From assembly GCA_000770645.1 (NCBI GenBank), contig JQID01000201.1, positions 39,194-103,193 of the forward strand: 64,000 nt of DNA, written 5' to 3'. Of the stretch, positions 43,410 to 53,481 are shown piece after piece. The first letter of the stretch is position 1. Every line of letters begins with the position of its first letter. The notes under the pieces are model-generated. The model saw only the letters and a list, made by a program, of their open reading frames with translations. It was not told the origin of the DNA and ran no database searches. The DNA comes from Desulfosporosinus sp. Tol-M. Lineage in GTDB: Bacteria; Bacillota; Desulfitobacteriia; Desulfitobacteriales; Desulfitobacteriaceae. A program made the translations under genes and the position numbers.

Positions 43410-43972
43410 AGCATAAACATCTCCTTTAAATAAAGTAGCTTTATTTTAAAGGAGATCAATAAAAAATGAACTGACTCTTTGCAGAACAGTTCAGGAAAAA
43501 TGATTAAAATATTACGGGAACCACCGCGCCAGCGGTTTAGTGCTATGTTTATTACCGACTAATCCTGTCGCGCAGTAAACTGATCATTATCCATATTCGG
43601 GTAATAGCAAGCCTTATAATGATCGAGTCACTATCGTCAATTCCGGCTGTGTTTCGTGGAACGTATACTCAAGAGACTTCAGCCCCTCGCCAGGAACCGT
43701 GCTGGATCCAGACGGTGGTTCGTTGGCGATCGTCGGTGATGAGATATCGTGGGCGGTGGGTTTGTATGGGCGACCAACGAAAAAGAAGTGGATTTGCCAC
43801 TGAACAAAACGCCTTATAATGAACTACCAGAGAATATGTCCGAAGCTTTGGCATTCGATTATTATAAAGAGAAAATCTGAGTTTAATTAGATGAGAATTG
43901 TTAATGTTTCTAATTAGTCACGCGCCGAAATAATGCTGGAACCACAGATTATAGTACAGGAGGAATAACAAC
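43410..43972. other. Degenerate stretch between the IS and the type I R-M operon
   Basis: No supported gene. Coding-like scraps are visible (for example DLPLNKTPYNELPENMSEAL and FDYYKEKI ending near 43880), but I cannot name a family. AAGTAGCTTTATTT near 43432 may belong to the IS end. The hsdM ribosome site AGGAGG is at 43959. Confidence 0.4.
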
Positions 43973-46648
43973 TTGAATAATCAGAAAATTACCCTTTCCC
44001 AGCTCGAAGGCTTTCTATTTAAATCAGCCGATATCCTAAGGGGTAAGATGGATGCCTCCGAATTTAAGGAATTCATCTTCGGCCTGCTGTTCATAAAACG
44101 TTTATCTGATGAGTTTGACCGCAAACGCGAACAATTACGGACAAAAGATTTCGCTCATTTAAAAGACCAGCCCGGTCTTATCCATGAGCTGCTTAAAGAA
44201 AAAACATCCTATGGCGAGACTTTCTTTGTCCCTATCCGTGCCCGCTGGCATGAATCCTGGACCGATGAAAATGGCGAAACAGTACCCGCATTGAAGGACC
44301 TAAAACACGATATAGGGAACATGCTGAATAAAGCAATTGCAGCTGTCGAGGAGGAAAACGACACTTTGGCAGGTGTTCTTAAAAACAATATTGATTTCAA
44401 CGCGATCAAAGGGAAGACCAAGATTCCCGACCAGAAGTGGAAGGACCTACTTGATCATTTTAATCAGCCTCAATTTCTACTGGTCAACGATAACTTTGAG
44501 TTCCCTGACCTGCTGGGTGCTGCCTATGAATATCTAATTAAATATTTCGCGGATAGCGCAGGAAAAAAAGGCGGCGAATTCTATACACCATTCGAGGTCG
44601 TGCGTCTGCTTGTGCAGATCACAAAGCCGGAGGCGGGTAACGAAATTTATGATCCGACGGTAGGTTCCGGCGGTTTTCTCATTCAGTCTCATCAGTATGT
44701 AGAAGAGCAGGGGCAGGACCCGAATGATTTAGCGCTCTATGGACAGGACTCTAACGGCACCGTTTGGTCTATCTGCAACATGAATATGATCCTTCATAAT
44801 ATCACCCGCTTCACGATTGAGAATGGGGACACTCTGGAAGATCCACAAATCCTTGAAAACGGTCAAATCAAGAAATTTGATCGAGTACTAGCTAATCCCC
44901 CTTTTTCCCAGAACTATAGTCGTTCGAATCTAAAATTCCCGAGTCGCTTCCGCGAATGGTGCCCTGAGACTGGGAAGAAGGCCGACCTTATGTTTGTCCA
45001 ACATATGCTGGCCAGTCTTAATACTAACGGTCATATGGCTACGATCATGCCACACGGTGTGCTTTTCCGTGGCGGCAAGGAAAAACTAATCCGTGAGATT
45101 TTCATTGAGGATGATGTGATCGAGGCTATTATCAGTCTGCCTCCTGGCCTATTTTATGGCACAGGAATCCCTGCCTGCGTAATTGTGGCTAATAAGAGTA
45201 AGCCGGATTCCTTGATAGATCAGGTGCTCTTTATTAATGCCGACCGAGAATACGCTGAAGGTAAGGCACAGAACAAGTTGCGCCCTGAAGATATTGAGAA
45301 GATCGATTTTGTGTTCACGCATAAACGGGAGATTCCCAAATACAGCCGCTTGGTTAGTAAAAAGGAGATCGTAGAGACCCATGATTATAACTTGAATATC
45401 CGCCGCTATGTGGACAACACCCCAGATCCAGAGCCAGAGGATGTACAAGCTCACTTGATTGGTGGCATTCCCGAGGCCGAGGTGGCTGAACGTGCTAATG
45501 ACTTTGCCCGATTTGACATTGATATACAGGCACTTTTTCAGTCGGAGCGGTCGGGATACCTTTCGTTTGTGGAGAACATTAAGACTAAGCAGGACATCAA
45601 AATAGTATTGGAAGCTAATTCCTCATTGCATCAGACATTAGCAGCACACCACGATGCGCTGGAAGCCTGGTGGCAGGTAGCGCGGGTTAAATTTTCAGGT
45701 TTACGAGATGGTATAAAGATGCCTGAGGTACGCCATGAATTATTAAATACAATCAAGGAGAAGTTGATCCCTTTACAGGTACTTGATGAATACAAGAGTG
45801 CTGGAGTGTTTGTGAACTGGTGGCAGCAGATCCGTTACGATCTCAAGACTATCATCTCTACCGGCTGGCATCACAGCCTGATTCTGGACTATTATCTGAT
45901 TGTTGCATTCTTTCAGGTTGAAGCGGATGCAATTGAAACCTTAGAAGCCCAGATTAGCGAGGCACAAAGCGTACTATCTGAAGCAGTGGAAACTGCTCAA
46001 GAAATAGCGGCCTACGAGCCCGAAGAAGGGGAAACAGTTTCTGCTACTGTAATTAAAAAAGCTCTGAAGGAAATGAGCGACGATCTTAAAGGGAGCACCG
46101 GAGAATCTGCACGTAAGGAACTGAATACCCTGCAAACACAAGAAAAGGCCATTACTGCCATTGAGATCCGTATTAAGGCCAGTAAGGCTGCTTTGAAAAT
46201 TAAAACCGATGAACTGGAGCTTAAACTCCAGTTGAAACGTTTGGGTGGCGAGGAATTTAAGGCTGAAAACTTGGAGCTGATCCGTCAGGTGGATGCTCAA
46301 CTTGAGGGTCTAAATCCGGCCAATAAAGACGATAAAAAGAGGATCACTGCACTCAATAAGGACAAAGCTGCACTCGAAGCGCGGATAGCCAAAACCGATA
46401 CCATTCTAGGTGCAATTAGAGGGCAATTGACAGAAGAACGAGCGCAAGAACTGATCTTGGGTAAACTGTACGACATTATAAATCAGGAATTGAACCGTTA
46501 TCTTAATGCGGAGAAGCGAGGTTTGATTCAAATAGTAGAAAGATTCTGGGATAAATATGCTATTTCCAGTCGTGAATTAGAAGGTGAACGAACTCAGACT
46601 CTTAAGACGCTGGATGGGTTTCTGAAAGGGCTGGGGTATTTGAAATGA
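43973..46648 (+). CDS. hsdM: Type I restriction-modification DNA methyltransferase subunit, long form
   Basis: HsdM is the adenine-N6 methyltransferase subunit of a type I R-M complex. The N-terminal HsdM domain ([20 protein letters not shown]) is followed by the methylase core, with [10 protein letters not shown] for AdoMet and the catalytic ANPPFSQ. At 891 residues it is far longer than the 500-residue classic form. The extra 400 residues are mostly helical and rich in coiled-coil-like segments. TTG 43973 follows AGGAGG. The stop overlaps hsdS (ATGA). Confidence 0.94.
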   Translation: MNNQKITLSQLEGFLFKSADILRGKMDASEFKEFIFGLLFIKRLSDEFDRKREQLRTKDFAHLKDQPGLIHELLKEKTSYGETFFVPIRARWHESWTDENGETVPALKDLKHDIGNMLNKAIAAVEEENDTLAGVLKNNIDFNAIKGKTKIPDQKWKDLLDHFNQPQFLLVNDNFEFPDLLGAAYEYLIKYFADSAGKKGGEFYTPFEVVRLLVQITKPEAGNEIYDPTVGSGGFLIQSHQYVEEQGQDPNDLALYGQDSNGTVWSICNMNMILHNITRFTIENGDTLEDPQILENGQIKKFDRVLANPPFSQNYSRSNLKFPSRFREWCPETGKKADLMFVQHMLASLNTNGHMATIMPHGVLFRGGKEKLIREIFIEDDVIEAIISLPPGLFYGTGIPACVIVANKSKPDSLIDQVLFINADREYAEGKAQNKLRPEDIEKIDFVFTHKREIPKYSRLVSKKEIVETHDYNLNIRRYVDNTPDPEPEDVQAHLIGGIPEAEVAERANDFARFDIDIQALFQSERSGYLSFVENIKTKQDIKIVLEANSSLHQTLAAHHDALEAWWQVARVKFSGLRDGIKMPEVRHELLNTIKEKLIPLQVLDEYKSAGVFVNWWQQIRYDLKTIISTGWHHSLILDYYLIVAFFQVEADAIETLEAQISEAQSVLSEAVETAQEIAAYEPEEGETVSATVIKKALKEMSDDLKGSTGESARKELNTLQTQEKAITAIEIRIKASKAALKIKTDELELKLQLKRLGGEEFKAENLELIRQVDAQLEGLNPANKDDKKRITALNKDKAALEARIAKTDTILGAIRGQLTEERAQELILGKLYDIINQELNRYLNAEKRGLIQIVERFWDKYAISSRELEGERTQTLKTLDGFLKGLGYLK

Positions 46649-47934
46649 AATCAGCAAATCAAATACCCGAAGGATGGAAGTTTTTACGGATTGGTGATTG
46701 CTGTTTAGTTAAACGCGGAGCATCTCCACGTCCGATCCAAGATCCAAAGTGGTGGGGGAATGATATTGGATGGGTGCGTATCTCAGATGTAACATCGTCG
46801 AATAAATACTTATTTAAAACACGAGATTATTTATCTGCTTTAGGCGTAAAAAAAAGCGTTGAGATTAACCCTGGAGAAGTTATACTTAGCATTTGTGCTA
46901 CAATCGGGCGTCCAATCATCACGACTTTCCCTGTTTGTATACACGATGGTTTTGTATGGTTTGATGAACTAATTAAAGATGTGGATCGTGAATATCTCTA
47001 TTACTACCTTTCAAGCAAAGAGGAAATACTCTCTAACAGTCGACAAACTGGAACACAAGGAAATTTGAATACGGGTATTGTATCAAGAGTTGGATTGCTT
47101 CTACCAACTTCTAAGCCCGAACAAACCAAAATCGCCGAGATCCTCTCAACGGTGGACCGAGCGATTGCAGAGACGGAGGCGTTGATTGCCAAGCGACAAC
47201 GAATCAAGACCGGCCTGATGCAGGACCTCCTTACCCGCGGCATTGATGAACACGGCAACATCCGTTCCGAACAGACTCATCAATTCAAAGACTCCCTTCT
47301 TGGAAGGATTCCGATGGAGTGGGAGGTTGCTGAGATTGAAAAAAAACTTGATGAGATAATTGATTATAGAGGTAGAACTCCTAAAAAAGTAGATTCTGGA
47401 GTTCCTTTGATTACTGCTAAGAATGTAAGAGACGGATATTTAAATATATATCCTCAAGAATTTATTGAAGAAGGGGCTTATGACGATTGGATGACTCGAG
47501 GGATTCCACATTATGGGGATATATTATTCACTACAGAAGCACCTATGGGGAATGTTGCTAAAGTACCAGAATACAGAATTGCTTTAGCACAAAGGTTATT
47601 GACTTTATTAGTAAATTCAAATGAACTATCAAGTGACTACTTATACTGGGTTCTTCATTGGGAAAATTCTAGAGATAGGATAGAGCTATTAACAAGTGGT
47701 TCAACAGTTGTTGGTGTGAAACAATCTGTTTTTAGAAAAGTTTTATTGAGATTCCCTAGTAAAGACGAACAAGAACGTATTTCAAGTGTTCTAAATTCCC
47801 ATAAAGAAAAGGTAGAAAGTGAGAATTCAAAACATAATAAGTTAAAAATTCTCAAAACCGCCCTCATGCAAGACCTGCTCACAGGTATAAAACGCGTCAC
47901 ACCACTGCTTGATGAAGGGGTGATAAACGGATGA
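46645..47934 (+). CDS. hsdS: Type I R-M specificity subunit
   Basis: HsdS chooses the bipartite target. The 429-residue protein has the classic two-fold layout: TRD1 starts at [17 protein letters not shown], then the conserved helix [20 protein letters not shown] and [11 protein letters not shown], then TRD2 from [20 protein letters not shown] and the second helix ending [10 protein letters not shown]. The repeated LMQDLLT segments mark the two conserved helices. The site recognised cannot be read. ATGA overlaps link it to hsdM and hsdR. Confidence 0.94.
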   Translation: MKSANQIPEGWKFLRIGDCCLVKRGASPRPIQDPKWWGNDIGWVRISDVTSSNKYLFKTRDYLSALGVKKSVEINPGEVILSICATIGRPIITTFPVCIHDGFVWFDELIKDVDREYLYYYLSSKEEILSNSRQTGTQGNLNTGIVSRVGLLLPTSKPEQTKIAEILSTVDRAIAETEALIAKRQRIKTGLMQDLLTRGIDEHGNIRSEQTHQFKDSLLGRIPMEWEVAEIEKKLDEIIDYRGRTPKKVDSGVPLITAKNVRDGYLNIYPQEFIEEGAYDDWMTRGIPHYGDILFTTEAPMGNVAKVPEYRIALAQRLLTLLVNSNELSSDYLYWVLHWENSRDRIELLTSGSTVVGVKQSVFRKVLLRFPSKDEQERISSVLNSHKEKVESENSKHNKLKILKTALMQDLLTGIKRVTPLLDEGVING

Positions 47935-50900
47935 ATCAGGATAAAACACCCCCACACATTAAAATTGATGAGCGCAATCACGTGGAGAAACCTTTCCTTG
48001 ATCAACTCGCAGGTTTGGGGTGGGATATCCTTGACCTTGATTCCAAGCAGCACCCAAAGGATAGTTATCGCCAGAGCTTTACAGAGGTCGTAATGCTGCC
48101 TATCCTGCGTGAACAACTCAAGGTTATCAACCCCTGGCTGGCAGACGATCAGATAGAAGAAGTCATCAAGCAGCTAACCGCCGGTTTCCCTGGTACGGGA
48201 CTGATTGGAAATAATCAGCATATCTTCAACCTGCTGCTGGAGAATACCAGTGTCAGCGAGAATCGCCAGACTGGTGAGAAGAGTCCAACTGTGCGTTTTG
48301 TTGACTTCACGCATCGGGATAATAATAGCTTTATCGCCGTCTGCCAATTCAAGGTGCGTATCCTGGGCACGGAGCACCATATTATACCGGACATCGTACT
48401 GTTCTTAAATGGCCTGCCTATAGTGGTAGTCGAGTGCAAATCTCCCAAGGTCAAAGATGCCCTCCCGGAAGCTATTGATCAGCTACTCCGATACAGTGAA
48501 CAGCGCGGAGATAAAGGAGAAGGCAGTGGGCCGCTATTTTACTATAACCAAGTTCTTATCGTTACCTGCCGCAACGAGGCGAAATTCGGCACGATTACCA
48601 CGCATAGTGAAAAATATTTCTACCGTTGGGCGGATCCATATCCTCGTACCGTGAATGATCTGGAACATGGAGCAAGCGGGCCTAATGACCAGCAGCGCCT
48701 AATTGCCGGGATGTTGGACCCTGACAATCTTCTGGATCTGATCCGTACCTTTACCCTGTTTAGTACCAACGACAAAGGAGAGACCATCAAAATCGTTGGC
48801 CGCTACCAACAGTTCCGCGCGGTTAAGCTAGCAGTAAAACGCCTCTTGGAAGGCCAAAATCCACGTGAACGGAGCGGGATTATCTGGCACACCCAAGGTT
48901 CCGGTAAATCACTAACCATGATGTTTATGGTGCGCGAAATGTACCGCCACGCCCAACTGTCCCACTGGAAGGTAATCTTTGTTACCGACCGTACCCAGTT
49001 GGAAGATCAGTTAACCGAGACCAGCCAGAGCATAGGGTTTACCGTCAAGGTCGCGGTTAGCATAAAAAAACTTAAAGAGCTCTTGCGCTCGGACTCCTCA
49101 GATCTTGTTATGGCGATGATCCATAAGTTTCGCGATGCCGATCTAACGGAGATTTTTCCGCAACTAAACACGAGTCCCTATATCCTGGTTATGACGGATG
49201 AGGCTCACCGCTCTCAATATGCAATGCTCGGGGCAAACCTGGATAAAGGTATACCAAATGCAGCTCGAATTGGCTATACTGGTACCCCCATTGATAAAAC
49301 TGAACGGGTCTTTGGTGAGTATATTGATAAGTATACGATGCGCCAGTCCATTGAAGACGGGGTAACCCTGGAAATCGTTTATGAAGGGCGTACCCATAAT
49401 GCCGAAGTAAACGATCAGTTGGGGATGGATATAGCTTTCGCAGATGTATTCAGCGATTTTAACCTTCAAGAACGCCTGGAAATTCTCGGTTATGGTTCTC
49501 GTGATGCCTATTTGGAAGCTGAGCCCACCATCGCTGCCAAGGCCAAGGATATGGTGAAACATTACCTGGATCATGTTTTCCCCAATGGCTATAAAGCCCA
49601 GGTGGTAGCAACCTCCCGCGAAGCGGCAGTGTGCTACAAGAAACACATTGATGAAGCTTTGTCGTCTGCAATAGCTGAACTTGAACAAGCTAAACCGGGG
49701 AGACTTAACCTGGATCGACTTAAGAAGCTAAAGACGGATGTGATTATTTCTGCGCGTCAAAATGATAAGCAGCATCTTAAACTCTATACCGTTAAATCAA
49801 AGCACGAAACCAGCATTTCGAGCTTTAAATTGGGTTTTGACAGTGAAGAAGATGGTGTTGCCGGCGATACCGGTATCCTTATTGTCACAGATATGCTTCT
49901 GACCGGATTTGACGCTCCAGTGGAACAGGTCATGTATCTGGACAAGGTAATCAAAGCACATAATCTTTTGCAAGCTATCGCCCGAGTCAATCGTGTGGGT
50001 GGCGTAAATAAAGACAAGGGCTTCGTGGTTGACTATGTTGGGATTGGTCATCATCTAAAAAAAGCCTTAGATAATTACGATGAACGGGAACAGAAGGAAG
50101 TAACGGATTCCCTTAGTTTCCCTGAAGAAGAGCTGCGTGAACTCATCGCCAGCCATGCTGATGTCATGGAGCTGCTCAAGAAGCACGGCCTGACAGATCT
50201 AACGGATCACGATGCGTTCTTTGATCTCTTTTATGATGAAGATCTGCGATTCGATTTCATCTTGGCATTCAAGAAGTTCACCCGTTGTATGAACCTGCTT
50301 CTACCCTCCCGAAAAGCTCTCGATTATGTAGCTGACTACCAAGCTCTTAACGAGATCAATGTTTTGGCTGGAAAACATTTTCGCGACAACCGTCTGAGCA
50401 TGAAGGGGATTCCGGAAAAGCTGCGCAGCATTACCGATATATACTTAGAGTCAAAGGGGATTGAGCTGAAGATAGAACCGATTTCTATCCTCGACGAAAA
50501 ATTTGAAAAACAGGTGGCTAAACATAAGCGCATCAAAACCAAAGCTGCGGAAGTTGAGCACGCAATTCGCCATCATCTTGAGGTTGAACTGGATGATGAT
50601 CCAGACCTACAGGCCTCTTTTGCCGCTGCCTTGGCAGAAATTTTTGCGCAATTTCGCGATAATTGGAATAAGATCTTCGAAGAGCTGGAAAAACTGCGAG
50701 AGCGTATTAAGAATACCAGTAAGGAAGAAAACTACGGTCTGCATCGGAAGAAACAAATGCCCTTTTTCCGCATGTTTAAGCGGGAGATATTTGGAGAGGA
50801 CGAAGGGAAGAAAGGGGAATTTGGGGTTGCAGAAGGGCGGGCTAAATTTAGCATAAGCCATGATGATAAGATCAGCCAGCTGGTGGACCTGACTCAGAAG

Positions 50901-51110
50901 ATATACTTGGTTGTGGGGCGTGAATTGCGACTGGTAGGATTCTGGGATAGTATTCCTGCTCGAAACAAGCTAAGGTCGGAACTGCAGAAAATTCTTCTTT
51001 CAGCGGAGTTCTCCAAACTTCCTGGGATAATAGCGAATCGGGAACATATTTTTAGCAGAATTATGGAAATCGCCGAAAAGAACAATGACGTTATTCTATA
51101 CGCGGAGTGA
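47931..51110 (+). CDS. hsdR: Type I restriction endonuclease/translocase subunit
   Basis: A 1059-residue HsdR. The N-terminal nuclease domain has PDIVLFLNGLPIVVVECK (Asp and Glu-x-Lys). The SF2 translocase follows, with Walker A HTQGSGKSLTM, TDEAHRS and IGYTGTP. The C-terminal third is the helical assembly region. It cuts unmethylated DNA after ATP-driven translocation. ATG overlaps the hsdS stop. All core motifs are intact. Confidence 0.95.
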   Translation: MNQDKTPPHIKIDERNHVEKPFLDQLAGLGWDILDLDSKQHPKDSYRQSFTEVVMLPILREQLKVINPWLADDQIEEVIKQLTAGFPGTGLIGNNQHIFNLLLENTSVSENRQTGEKSPTVRFVDFTHRDNNSFIAVCQFKVRILGTEHHIIPDIVLFLNGLPIVVVECKSPKVKDALPEAIDQLLRYSEQRGDKGEGSGPLFYYNQVLIVTCRNEAKFGTITTHSEKYFYRWADPYPRTVNDLEHGASGPNDQQRLIAGMLDPDNLLDLIRTFTLFSTNDKGETIKIVGRYQQFRAVKLAVKRLLEGQNPRERSGIIWHTQGSGKSLTMMFMVREMYRHAQLSHWKVIFVTDRTQLEDQLTETSQSIGFTVKVAVSIKKLKELLRSDSSDLVMAMIHKFRDADLTEIFPQLNTSPYILVMTDEAHRSQYAMLGANLDKGIPNAARIGYTGTPIDKTERVFGEYIDKYTMRQSIEDGVTLEIVYEGRTHNAEVNDQLGMDIAFADVFSDFNLQERLEILGYGSRDAYLEAEPTIAAKAKDMVKHYLDHVFPNGYKAQVVATSREAAVCYKKHIDEALSSAIAELEQAKPGRLNLDRLKKLKTDVIISARQNDKQHLKLYTVKSKHETSISSFKLGFDSEEDGVAGDTGILIVTDMLLTGFDAPVEQVMYLDKVIKAHNLLQAIARVNRVGGVNKDKGFVVDYVGIGHHLKKALDNYDEREQKEVTDSLSFPEEELRELIASHADVMELLKKHGLTDLTDHDAFFDLFYDEDLRFDFILAFKKFTRCMNLLLPSRKALDYVADYQALNEINVLAGKHFRDNRLSMKGIPEKLRSITDIYLESKGIELKIEPISILDEKFEKQVAKHKRIKTKAAEVEHAIRHHLEVELDDDPDLQASFAAALAEIFAQFRDNWNKIFEELEKLRERIKNTSKEENYGLHRKKQMPFFRMFKREIFGEDEGKKGEFGVAEGRAKFSISHDDKISQLVDLTQKIYLVVGRELRLVGFWDSIPARNKLRSELQKILLSAEFSKLPGIIANREHIFSRIMEIAEKNNDVILYAE

Positions 51111-51115
51111 TTACG

Positions 51116-51796
51116 ATGGAACTTAAATATACAATTCAAAGATCATCTAAGCGTCGTAAGCTGACTATCACCGTCGAACGTGATCGAAGCGTCGTCGTGC
51201 ATGCACCGGAAGGTACATCTGATGAAAAAATAGATCAGGTAGTGGCGTCAAAGCATCAATGGATTTACGAAAAAATAGGACATCCTCAGAAATATGACTC
51301 GCCCCATGCACCGGGGAAGGAACTCGTCAGCGGTGAATCTACACTTTATTTAGGACGACAATACCGCATCGAGGTCGTCAAGACGGGTTTGAAGGAGATT
51401 CAGTTTACGCAGCGTTTCTTTATTCCGGATATGCAGACGTCGAAACAGGCCAAAGCCTTGCGGGAATGGTATATTGGCAAGGCTAAAGAAAAGATTATCC
51501 CACGGGTAAAGCAACATGCCCGCCAACTTGGTGTCAATGTCGCCGAAGTTAAGATCGTTGACAACCGCTACCGCTGGGGTTCCTGCACCATGAAAGATAA
51601 CGTCAATTTTAGTTGGCGTTTGATTAAGGCACCGATGTTCGTGATTGACTACGTTTTAGTCCACGAACTCGCTCATCTCATCGAGGCTAACCATACGCCC
51701 GCTTTCTGGAACATCGTCCGTACCCAAGCCCCGACAATGGATAAGGCAAAGGCCTGGTTAAAGGAGAATGGGCAATTGTTGGAACAGGAGATATGA
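51116..51796 (+). CDS. YgjP-like zinc metallopeptidase (DUF45)
   Basis: A 226-residue DUF45/YgjP family protein with an HExxH zinc site, HELAHLIEANHTPAFW, preceded by DNRYRWGSC. Proteins of this family are often the fourth gene of type I R-M operons, with unknown role there. ATG 51116 lies five bases after the hsdR stop; an in-frame GTG (51107) overlaps it. Confidence 0.9.
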   Translation: MELKYTIQRSSKRRKLTITVERDRSVVVHAPEGTSDEKIDQVVASKHQWIYEKIGHPQKYDSPHAPGKELVSGESTLYLGRQYRIEVVKTGLKEIQFTQRFFIPDMQTSKQAKALREWYIGKAKEKIIPRVKQHARQLGVNVAEVKIVDNRYRWGSCTMKDNVNFSWRLIKAPMFVIDYVLVHELAHLIEANHTPAFWNIVRTQAPTMDKAKAWLKENGQLLEQEI

Positions 51797-51822
51797 GATT
51801 TACATAGGGCCAAGAACAGTGA

Positions 51823-52890
51823 ATGATTGAGAAGGATGCAGATATAACCGCAATAAAGTGGGGGGCTGCTAAAGTGATAGAAGCGCGTTTTAACAGGGGA
51901 GATAATGTGCGTATTATAAGTAGTGGCAAGATAGGTACAATCAATGAGGTCTTGATTCGATCTGATAATATTGGCTATCGGGTTACTGTGGATGGAAAGA
52001 TCGGAGCCTATCAGGAAAAGTACCTAGAGCCCTCCATTGACAAGGAACAAGAGATTTTAGATAATCTCGTTTTTGGTGATTTTGGGAATTCCCAAGACTA
52101 CCACTTGTTTCAGACATGGTTTAGATTGAAAAGACCTTTAGAAGGAAGTTTCTATAGTTATTTGGCTAGCCGTACTATTTTTAATCCGTATCAGTTTAAA
52201 CCTTTGAGTAAGTTTTTAAATGCTGGTTCAGAACAGCGCTTGTTTATTGCTGATGAGGTTGGTGTTGGCAAAACGATCGAAACAGGCATAATCATTACAG
52301 AATTAATTGCCCGTGGTCGACTAGACCGACGTACCCCAATTCTTGTTGTTTGTCCTAATGCTTTAGGACCAAAATGGGTGAAAGAATTGAAACAGCGTTT
52401 TCAACTTTCTTTTCACTTGCTTAACAGTAACTCCTTAAATAATGCTCTTCATACAGTGCCTTCAAGCGGTTACCTGCCAGAAGATGCAATATGGGCTGTA
52501 GCAAGCTTTGAACTCCTACGACACAAAAACTATCTGAGTGTTTTACGGGAACTTAACTCTTCGCGCGAGATGCCGCTCTGGTCTTTGGTCATTATCGATG
52601 AAGCGCACCACCTGCGTAATGCCACAACCGATAGTTACGAGCTAGGTACAATACTGAGCGCTCTAACAGATATGATGTTGATGCTCTCGGCAACCCCACT
52701 CAATCTTCAAGATCAAGACTTGTTTAATCAAATGAATATTCTCAATCAAGCTGTTTTTTCGGACAAGGAGACCTTTAACGCCATGCTCTATCCTGTGAAA
52801 TCTATTAATCGATGCCGACGATTATTAGATGAAAATTCAACTACTCTTTATGGTGACATACTTCAGGAGTTAGCTGACCTCGAGAACTAA
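51823..52890 (+). CDS. Truncated SNF2-family ATPase
   Basis: A 355-residue protein with an N-terminal small beta domain (FNRGDNVRIISSGKIGTINE) and one RecA lobe with Walker A DEVGVGKTIE, IIDEAHHLRN and LSATPLNLQ. It stops after about 100 residues past motif III; the second helicase lobe is absent. The next 160 bases do not continue the frame. It is thus likely a truncated gene, unable to act as a full translocase. Confidence 0.8.
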   Translation: MIEKDADITAIKWGAAKVIEARFNRGDNVRIISSGKIGTINEVLIRSDNIGYRVTVDGKIGAYQEKYLEPSIDKEQEILDNLVFGDFGNSQDYHLFQTWFRLKRPLEGSFYSYLASRTIFNPYQFKPLSKFLNAGSEQRLFIADEVGVGKTIETGIIITELIARGRLDRRTPILVVCPNALGPKWVKELKQRFQLSFHLLNSNSLNNALHTVPSSGYLPEDAIWAVASFELLRHKNYLSVLRELNSSREMPLWSLVIIDEAHHLRNATTDSYELGTILSALTDMMLMLSATPLNLQDQDLFNQMNILNQAVFSDKETFNAMLYPVKSINRCRRLLDENSTTLYGDILQELADLEN

Positions 52891-53050
52891 GGGAAGGAAG
52901 CTGGTGGGGCAATCGCCCGTTTAATATTTTAGGCTTGTGCCCGAACTGTGAGCCGGATTCCATGTAATCCTTCATCAGAGGAACAGCGTCGCGATTTATA
53001 TTGCAAAATAAGATGCCAATCAATTACAGAGGAAATTCTGGAGGAAAAAA

Positions 53051-53296
53051 ATGGAACAAACAAATACTAATCGAAAATACTCAAGAATTAGATATTTTAA
53101 ACTAGGAATAATGGAATCTACAGAACGTACAACTAATAAACTGAAAGATTTACTTGAACGTCAAAAGGGAATTAATCTTTTCCATGAAATACGGTTCCTT
53201 GAATTTGGGAATGATCCTTCGGAAAATCGATCTTCATACTTGATTAAGCAGTCAAAATCAAACTTTTACATATCTAGCGTCACTTATGGCTACTGA
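53051..53296 (+). CDS. Hypothetical protein, 81 residues
   Basis: TTCTGGAGG lies at good distance from ATG 53051, so translation is likely. The product is charged (ERTTNKLKDLLERQK) and not recognised. It is between two helicase genes of the defence island and may be a remnant; the 170 bases after its stop hold no gene, only the ribosome site of the next ORF. Confidence 0.45.
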   Translation: MEQTNTNRKYSRIRYFKLGIMESTERTTNKLKDLLERQKGINLFHEIRFLEFGNDPSENRSSYLIKQSKSNFYISSVTYGY

Positions 53297-53481
53297 ATAT
53301 CTAATTAAGATGCACTCAGAATATGTACCACATATATTCTCTATTTTGGGATATATCCTGGCTACGATGTAATATCAAAAGACGGAGTAGTTATTGCTGA
53401 AACAGGATAAAGCTTCCTTGTGTTAAGTAATTCAATTGGATTTTGGATTCTAAAATTTAAAGGAAAATTTTGGAGGAAATA

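Noticed and set aside
52841..53023. A minus-strand 60-codon ORF after the truncated SNF2 gene
   Set aside because: It reads into the SNF2 coding region and has no identifiable ribosome site or family, although part of it looks coding-like.
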